From contig JALHNT010000065.1 in the NCBI GenBank assembly GCA_022843385.1, positions 1 to 34,123 on the forward strand: DNA of 34,123 nucleotides, written 5' to 3'. Within the stretch, counting starts at the first letter, position 1, and every line of letters begins with the position of its first letter. The notes under the pieces were generated by a model. It ran no database searches. It was not told where the DNA came from and saw only the letters and a list, made by a program, of their open reading frames with translations. The position numbers and the translations under genes are program-made. Source of the stretch: Anaerolineae bacterium (GTDB lineage Bacteria > Chloroflexota > Anaerolineae > Aggregatilineales > Phototrophicaceae). Shown here one piece after another: positions 29,996 through 34,123 of the stretch.

Positions 29996-30017
29996 GTTAT
30001 CAGGGATTGCGTGATCG

Positions 30018-30029
30018 GATTACGTAATC
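30018..30029. promoter_or_regulatory. Palindrome GATTACGTAATC, copy 5 (exact, 14-bp)
   Basis: GGATTACGTAATCC is a perfect 14-bp palindrome 25 bases before ATG 30054, right before the ribosome-binding site. An imperfect half repeat (GGATTGCGTGATC) lies immediately upstream at 30004. The position suits repression of translation start or transcription elongation at this gene. Confidence 0.5.
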
Positions 30030-30053
30030 CCTAAAATCATTTAAAGGAAAATC

Positions 30054-30365
30054 ATGGCTACAAAAATCGCAGACTACACACCCATCGGCACTCAGGCTGC
30101 CGAGGTTCTAGGGACAGGCGTCTTCACGCCAGCAGCGCCGACTGACCCCAGAGTCGATTGCATCGTCGTCCAAGCGCAGGTCGAGGATGTCTACTACACG
30201 ACGGACGGCGCGACCGACCCCGACGAAAGCCCGGCTGTTGGCTGGCTGATCTATGCTGGCGCTGACCCAGTGGCTATCAAGTTCGACGTGAGCAAGCGGC
30301 CACGCTTCAAGCGCTCGGCCAGCGGCGCGGTGCTGCAATACGCCTACGGGCGACGGGACGGGTAA
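30054..30365 (+). CDS. Hypothetical 103-aa protein, phage-decoration-like
   Basis: 103 residues behind aaaggaaaa. It has the look of a small virion-associated beta protein: VFTPAAPTDPRVDCIVVQAQ, VEDVYYTTDGATDPDESPAV and a basic end (KRPRFKRSASGAVLQYAYGR). Similar short proteins that describe a value and offset occur in phage morphogenesis operons, but I cannot name a family. Confidence 0.6.
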   Translation: MATKIADYTPIGTQAAEVLGTGVFTPAAPTDPRVDCIVVQAQVEDVYYTTDGATDPDESPAVGWLIYAGADPVAIKFDVSKRPRFKRSASGAVLQYAYGRRDG

Positions 30366-30380
30366 TATGAAATCATTCGA

Positions 30381-30392
30381 GATTACGTCATC
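30381..30392. promoter_or_regulatory. Palindrome-like GATTACGTCATC, copy 6
   Basis: One mismatch from GATTACGTAATC, 15 bases after the stop of the gene at 30054. The region 30393-30598 shows nothing else. Confidence 0.35.
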
Positions 30393-30598
30393 TACGAAAT
30401 GAACAGGGAAGGACTTAACCAGGTGAGCCGGCAAATTTTCAGCAATTCAGGCGCTTTTTGAGGTCACCGAGTGTACTTTCTTTGATCGGTTAGAGGGATA
30501 GAAGCAGAAACTGGTTTTTCTGACCACCATGATAACGACGGCCGTTTGGTGGGAGTTCTCTTGCTTGACGGAGAAGTGATTTTCGTTTGAGGTATGTT

Positions 30599-33175
30599 CT
30601 ATGTCGTTGCTGATGCGTCTGAGTTTGGAGCTTCTACCTTATTTTCTGGTTTCGGGTAAATCAATTTCCACCCCTCGCTCAACATTTTGGCTCTGATGGC
30701 ATGACGAACAGCCAACTCAGCCGGTGTTGACTCGCGTTCGTAGTAGTCGGGATCACGCGATACGTCTCGCCGCTTCAATGGACGATCTAAGATGGTTTCG
30801 AGGAGTTTTGCGGGATCATCCGGTGCGTATTCGCCTGTCTTGCGGTTCACGAGACGTTCAGAGTCATACCGATCACGCAGCCAGCCTGAGCGCTCTAATG
30901 CTAATTGATACTGCCCTACCAACCACTGTGGCGTGTGTTTGTGGGGGTCTGTCAGTAGCCCTTCAGGTTGCTTAACGACTTCCGGTTTTTTCGACTGTTT
31001 CTTCCCTTTGCTCACCGTTTGACCTTCACTTGGCGAGCCTAATCCTTCTAACTCCATTTCCTCTGACTCCTCGATCTCCTCATCGACATCCATCTTCTTC
31101 CGCTTGTTAATCGGTAGCGGCAATCCCATCGTATGATACTCTTTGGCCGTCTGGTAGATCACCTTGACCGAGGTCGCCTCACTGTTTAGCGCCATTGTGC
31201 AAATCTGACGCATCCCATCAGTATCCTTACGGGCATGTAACCCACGCACGACTTCGCTCCCGTCGGGCATCGTGGATACCACCTGGTATGCCATGCCCCT
31301 TACCCTCCGTCCATAAGCCGTAATTTCGTTGATGTCCTCCACCGTCACAATATTTAGTGCAGCTGGATTTTTGGGGTTTTCGCCAATCACGTTGGCACGT
31401 TTGCATAGCGCCCTAATCGAGCTATCGGCAGCACCAGTCAGTCGGCTAATCTCAGCGCGTGAGAGCGGTTCTCCGTTATGACGAGTCACATACGCATGGA
31501 AATAAACAGCGGTGAGATCGGGAACCGTGTTCATTCCTATGTCACTGAACAGTGGCGTTTCATGTTGATTGTTGTAGGACGCGCAAATCCGCCTATATTC
31601 GGCTTCTGCGCGATCCCTGGCCCAGCGTTCGGCATGTCTTTGCGCTTCAAACACAGGTCTGAGGACTTCAGTCAGTTCACTTAGAATGTCTTCGTCAATG
31701 TCACTGTCGCGAATCATGGCAGACGTGGGAATAGCGACGATACGCTTATCCTCATTGCCGTGTTTCGGAGGTGCGCCAACCAGATGGTACTGCTCGTAAA
31801 TCCGCAGTTTTTCCAGTTTTCGCAGTAGGTCACACACGGCGATAGAGGGCAAAATCCGAAAACGACCACTTTTGGAGTGTATCTCTTGGTCATCTATAGA
31901 CTCCAAAAGTGGACAAAAGCCAGTTGTGAGCAACTCCCACATCCGATTAAACGTCCCTCGTGACATCCCTTCCCCGGTGGCACTAAGACGTGCCTGTTTT
32001 TGGGTGAATAGCGTTAAGCCGAATTTTATGGCGAGGATGCGAAACAGTGGAGTCCCGCCAGGGAGACATCGCAGGAGGCTGCTCAGGATAGTATCTGGAA
32101 ATGCCTTCCAATCCGTGCGAGCTTCTGCTTCTAGCACATCCTCTGATTCTGCTTGCGGCTGCGGTTCTTCATTCAGGTTTTTCTGACCTTCAGGTGAGGA
32201 ATACTCCGTAGACGAACGATCTGGGTAGTAACTCCGCATGTCCCAACCGTATCGTTTCGCTTCATAAAAAAGTGTCCCAATGGTGATCGGTTTACCGACA
32301 GACCGCCCAAAAGACCGGAACTTCGCCGCGACCTCCCCTTCCTTGCCGGGCGACCATGCTTCGATCAAGTCCACACCCCGCTGGTCGGGAAGCACTGAAT
32401 GTACGGCCATAAGAATGTTCCGCCATTGGTCATATTCCTGCCATGCTGGAATATAAGGTAGCGCAGACCGGATTTTTTTTTCCAGGGTAGCCACTGAGTC
32501 ATAGGTTAATGGAGTTGCCACAGGTAGCGAAGTCGTTCCTACTTTCACGTTTTTTGGTCGGCAGTTTGCCTGCCGCTTTTCATCCTCTGACTCCGGTAAG
32601 CTTTCCAGAACCGAGAGTGGTAGAACACAACCTAGCTCGACCCGGTAGTTAGGCTGCGTGCTGCCGAAGAAAAGACGGCTGGCGTCTTTGCAGGCCTTAT
32701 CGCCATCGATTCCACGCCGCTTGAGTTCATGCAGCAATCGGCATACCAACTTTTCATAATGTTCCAACTCTGTGATGGGCGCATCGAGAATGAAATATAC
32801 CCGGCAGCGTGGAGCTTCAGGCGTTGAGTTTGGCGTGTAATGACCAAAAGCAGCATAGGTTGCGATGAAATCGTCCAGCCAGAGAGTATCCAGATCGGGG
32901 CCATTATCCAGGTCAATGCCCATCAATTGGGATGAAACAACATTTTCTTTAGCGCGATGTTCATTACTCATCCGAGAAACGCAGATCGCATTGCCAGTGG
33001 TGATGTGGGCAACAATCTGGTCAAGGGGCCAATCGACAGCTTTCCACTCATTGCCCATTGGCCCAATCGTGCCTGGGAGAGCCTGTTTATTTCTGAATGA
33101 GTGAGAAACGGAGAGTGCGATGGTTGTGGATGACGAGAAAACGCCAAGGTTTGAAGTATCGCTTTGAGCGATCAT
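30599..33175 (-). CDS. Archaeo-eukaryotic primase with PriCT domain, no helicase
   Basis: 858 residues from ATG 33175, chosen for its gaaagga ribosome-binding site; the frame extends to 33379 but that part is hydrophobic and unlike the rest. The AEP core spans about 40-185: MGIDLDNGPD gives the catalytic acidic pair (Asp88, Asp90), then RCRVYFILDAP and the late motif KDASRLFFGST. The PriCT-like segment is about 225-310 (YDQWRNILMAVHS, GVDLIEAWSPGK, ITIGTLFYEAKRYGW). After a low-complexity linker come helical and winged-helix segments (SRGTFNRMWELL; LSRAEISRLTGAADSSIRAL), then an acidic/basic stretch near 720-760. No Walker A box is seen, so the usual fused helicase is absent. It is a likely replication protein of a plasmid or integrated element. 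Confidence 0.85.
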   Translation of the reverse strand: MIAQSDTSNLGVFSSSTTIALSVSHSFRNKQALPGTIGPMGNEWKAVDWPLDQIVAHITTGNAICVSRMSNEHRAKENVVSSQLMGIDLDNGPDLDTLWLDDFIATYAAFGHYTPNSTPEAPRCRVYFILDAPITELEHYEKLVCRLLHELKRRGIDGDKACKDASRLFFGSTQPNYRVELGCVLPLSVLESLPESEDEKRQANCRPKNVKVGTTSLPVATPLTYDSVATLEKKIRSALPYIPAWQEYDQWRNILMAVHSVLPDQRGVDLIEAWSPGKEGEVAAKFRSFGRSVGKPITIGTLFYEAKRYGWDMRSYYPDRSSTEYSSPEGQKNLNEEPQPQAESEDVLEAEARTDWKAFPDTILSSLLRCLPGGTPLFRILAIKFGLTLFTQKQARLSATGEGMSRGTFNRMWELLTTGFCPLLESIDDQEIHSKSGRFRILPSIAVCDLLRKLEKLRIYEQYHLVGAPPKHGNEDKRIVAIPTSAMIRDSDIDEDILSELTEVLRPVFEAQRHAERWARDRAEAEYRRICASYNNQHETPLFSDIGMNTVPDLTAVYFHAYVTRHNGEPLSRAEISRLTGAADSSIRALCKRANVIGENPKNPAALNIVTVEDINEITAYGRRVRGMAYQVVSTMPDGSEVVRGLHARKDTDGMRQICTMALNSEATSVKVIYQTAKEYHTMGLPLPINKRKKMDVDEEIEESEEMELEGLGSPSEGQTVSKGKKQSKKPEVVKQPEGLLTDPHKHTPQWLVGQYQLALERSGWLRDRYDSERLVNRKTGEYAPDDPAKLLETILDRPLKRRDVSRDPDYYERESTPAELAVRHAIRAKMLSEGWKLIYPKPENKVEAPNSDASATT

Positions 33176-33318
33176 GAGTGATCCTTTCAAGAATAGGTGA
33201 AGGAAGTGAGGTGTAGAGAAGACTCTGAAAATGCGGCTATGAGTGCGGAAGTTTGTGAGGATACAAACTAGAAAAAGTGAGGTCATGGCTTCGTAAGCCA
33301 ATATCATTAGGATCAACG

Positions 33319-33552
33319 CTAAAACAACGTCAGTACCCGCGCATATTTTTCCCAATCGAACCGGCGCATCCACGTGCAATGCAACTTCTGAAGCACTTTG
33401 GGTCGCTGCGCTTCTGGCACAATGGTTGTTTGATAGCGGATTGATGGCGCGACAAAGCCCATCTCATACCTGCACACGTCGTCAAGCGACTCCGCGATAC
33501 AGACATGGATGGTGTATTTGATTAATCTGATAGTTGGATTAAAAAGGGTCAT
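33319..33552 (-). CDS. Hypothetical 77-aa protein upstream of the primase
   Basis: ATG 33552 begins MTLFNPTIRLIKYTIHVCIA. The frame also opens at a TTG (33576). It is a basic, aromatic-rich small protein (CRYEMGFVAPSIRYQT, LHCTWMRRFDWEKYARVL) reading in the same direction as the primase, 143 bases upstream of it. No ribosome-binding site is clear and no family is recognised. Confidence 0.4.
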   Translation of the reverse strand: MTLFNPTIRLIKYTIHVCIAESLDDVCRYEMGFVAPSIRYQTTIVPEAQRPKVLQKLHCTWMRRFDWEKYARVLTLF

Positions 33553-33949
33553 GGATGTGGGGATTGATAACCGCAAGATCGGGTTGTCAATAGTGCCTTT
33601 TGATAGAGGTTTTATGGGAAGCAGATAGAGACAAATCGCGTTAACTAAGGAAAAAGTTGCAAAGGAGTTGATTGAGGAAAAGCTGAAAAAGGTTGTAAAA
33701 CTAGGAGACGTTACATTGTGGACTTATCTTTGCGCGGTAGTCGAGAATCTTCGTAATATTAATTAGACTTAATTCTGAACTGAAAGTGATTATATAATGA
33801 CGGATTGGTGTAACGCAAGGGTGCAAATGAAGAGTAAAAACTTTAGATAGATGTTCATCTTTGACCATAGGCTCGACTCCTAAAAAATATAGAACCTTTG
33901 CGAAATCCCTAAGCACCAATACGGATATTTTTCTCTCACGCTTTATGTG
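33553..33949. other. AT-rich stretch, no supported gene
   Basis: The minus-strand frame at 33701-33919 needs a TTG start and lacks signals. The AT-rich run at 33640-33800 could contain a promoter for the leftward primase operon. Confidence 0.35.
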
Positions 33950-34123
33950 CTATATATTTTTGTCCTGAATCTTGCCCATCAATGCCTCCCGTCGCTGCTG
34001 CCAAAACACCTGCTCCGACTCCCCTGCCCCACCAAAGTAGACCGCCTCATCCAGTGGTGCTGCTCGTTCACCAGAAGACGTAATCGATTCGCCTCGGCTG
34101 GTGTATTCAAAAACGCCGCGCTT
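33950..34123 (-). CDS. C-terminal end of an unidentified protein, partial
   Basis: The minus strand is open from the right window edge to a TAG at 33950-33952, giving 57 residues with strong coding character. These include ERAAPLDEAVYFGGAGESEQ and FWQQRREALMGKIQDKN. The start lies beyond the window. The acidic, Gly-rich piece followed by a basic helix is not recognised. It is the first gene of the leftward mobile-element module that includes the primase. Confidence 0.65.
   Translation of the reverse strand, partial: KRGVFEYTSRGESITSSGERAAPLDEAVYFGGAGESEQVFWQQRREALMGKIQDKNI

Noticed and set aside
33701..33919. Minus-strand 72-codon frame near the primase
   Set aside because: TTG start, no ribosome-binding site and AT-rich composition that leaves frames open by chance.
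1..34123. tRNA, rRNA or CRISPR array
   Set aside because: No cloverleaf with a T-loop consensus, no rRNA-like stretch and no regularly spaced short repeats were found by reading; a tRNA scan was not run.

Overview
Organism: the window looks like a chromosomal accessory region of a Chloroflexota bacterium, probably an Anaerolineae-type lineage. This is an inference. It rests on a TIR-WD40 giant protein, CHASE4 and GAF/PAS histidine kinases, tandem PII-like cyclic-di-AMP receptors, a roadblock-like gene, two related small proteins with no recognised domain, mid-range GC and mostly leaderless-looking clusters of small genes. No tRNA, rRNA or CRISPR array was seen.

Layout. (1) 1-3.6 kb: small genes and debris. 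There is the 5' end of a DUF6941 gene at the left edge, a LexA-type winged-helix protein, a two-TM membrane protein flanked by two related imperfect palindromes, a receiver-only protein, and a remnant of the error-prone polymerase DnaE2. (2) 3.65-5.37 kb: a complete IS481-like element (51-bp terminal inverted repeats, DDE transposase) splitting a small gene whose 3' half resembles a roadblock/LC7 protein. (3) 5.4-9.0 kb: a 960-aa TIR-TM-WD40 protein, divergent from a DUF6941 gene. The first 84 bases of the window are an inverted copy of the promoter and first codons of that gene. (4) 9.1-9.9 kb: recombinase debris, with a tyrosine-integrase C-terminus and a serine resolvase lacking its N-terminus. 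(5) 10.1-13.8 kb, minus strand: a CHASE4 kinase with its response regulator, fused by deletion to a truncated receiver gene, then small genes (DUF4287-like, a lone CBM48 glycogen-binding domain, a short conserved unknown). (6) 14.0-21.6 kb, plus strand: four histidine kinases and one receiver protein, with three of the kinases starting with a receiver domain. This is a dense phosphorelay block. (7) 21.9-25.9 kb: two copies of a promoter/leader repeat that belongs to an AP2/HNH homing-endonuclease gene (one copy keeps the gene, the other only its first codons), tandem cyclic-di-AMP receptor genes, a HEAT-repeat gene and an IS630-type HTH protein without catalytic domain. (8) 25.8-28.8 kb: a shortened Spo0M-like gene, a secreted protein with a clear terminator, a paralogue of the 12.9 kb unknown and a CxxC protein. 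(9) 29.2-34.1 kb: a mobile-element module with a winged-helix regulator, two small phage-like proteins and a large archaeo-eukaryotic-type primase.

How it fits together: the core is signalling (phosphorelay, cyclic-di-AMP, TIR/WD40) set among several generations of mobile DNA. Two 12-bp palindromes recur and are not explained by any single gene: GATAACGTTATC, three exact copies, and GATTACGTAATC, two exact and four one-mismatch copies, five of them around the 24.9-30.4 kb mobile genes.
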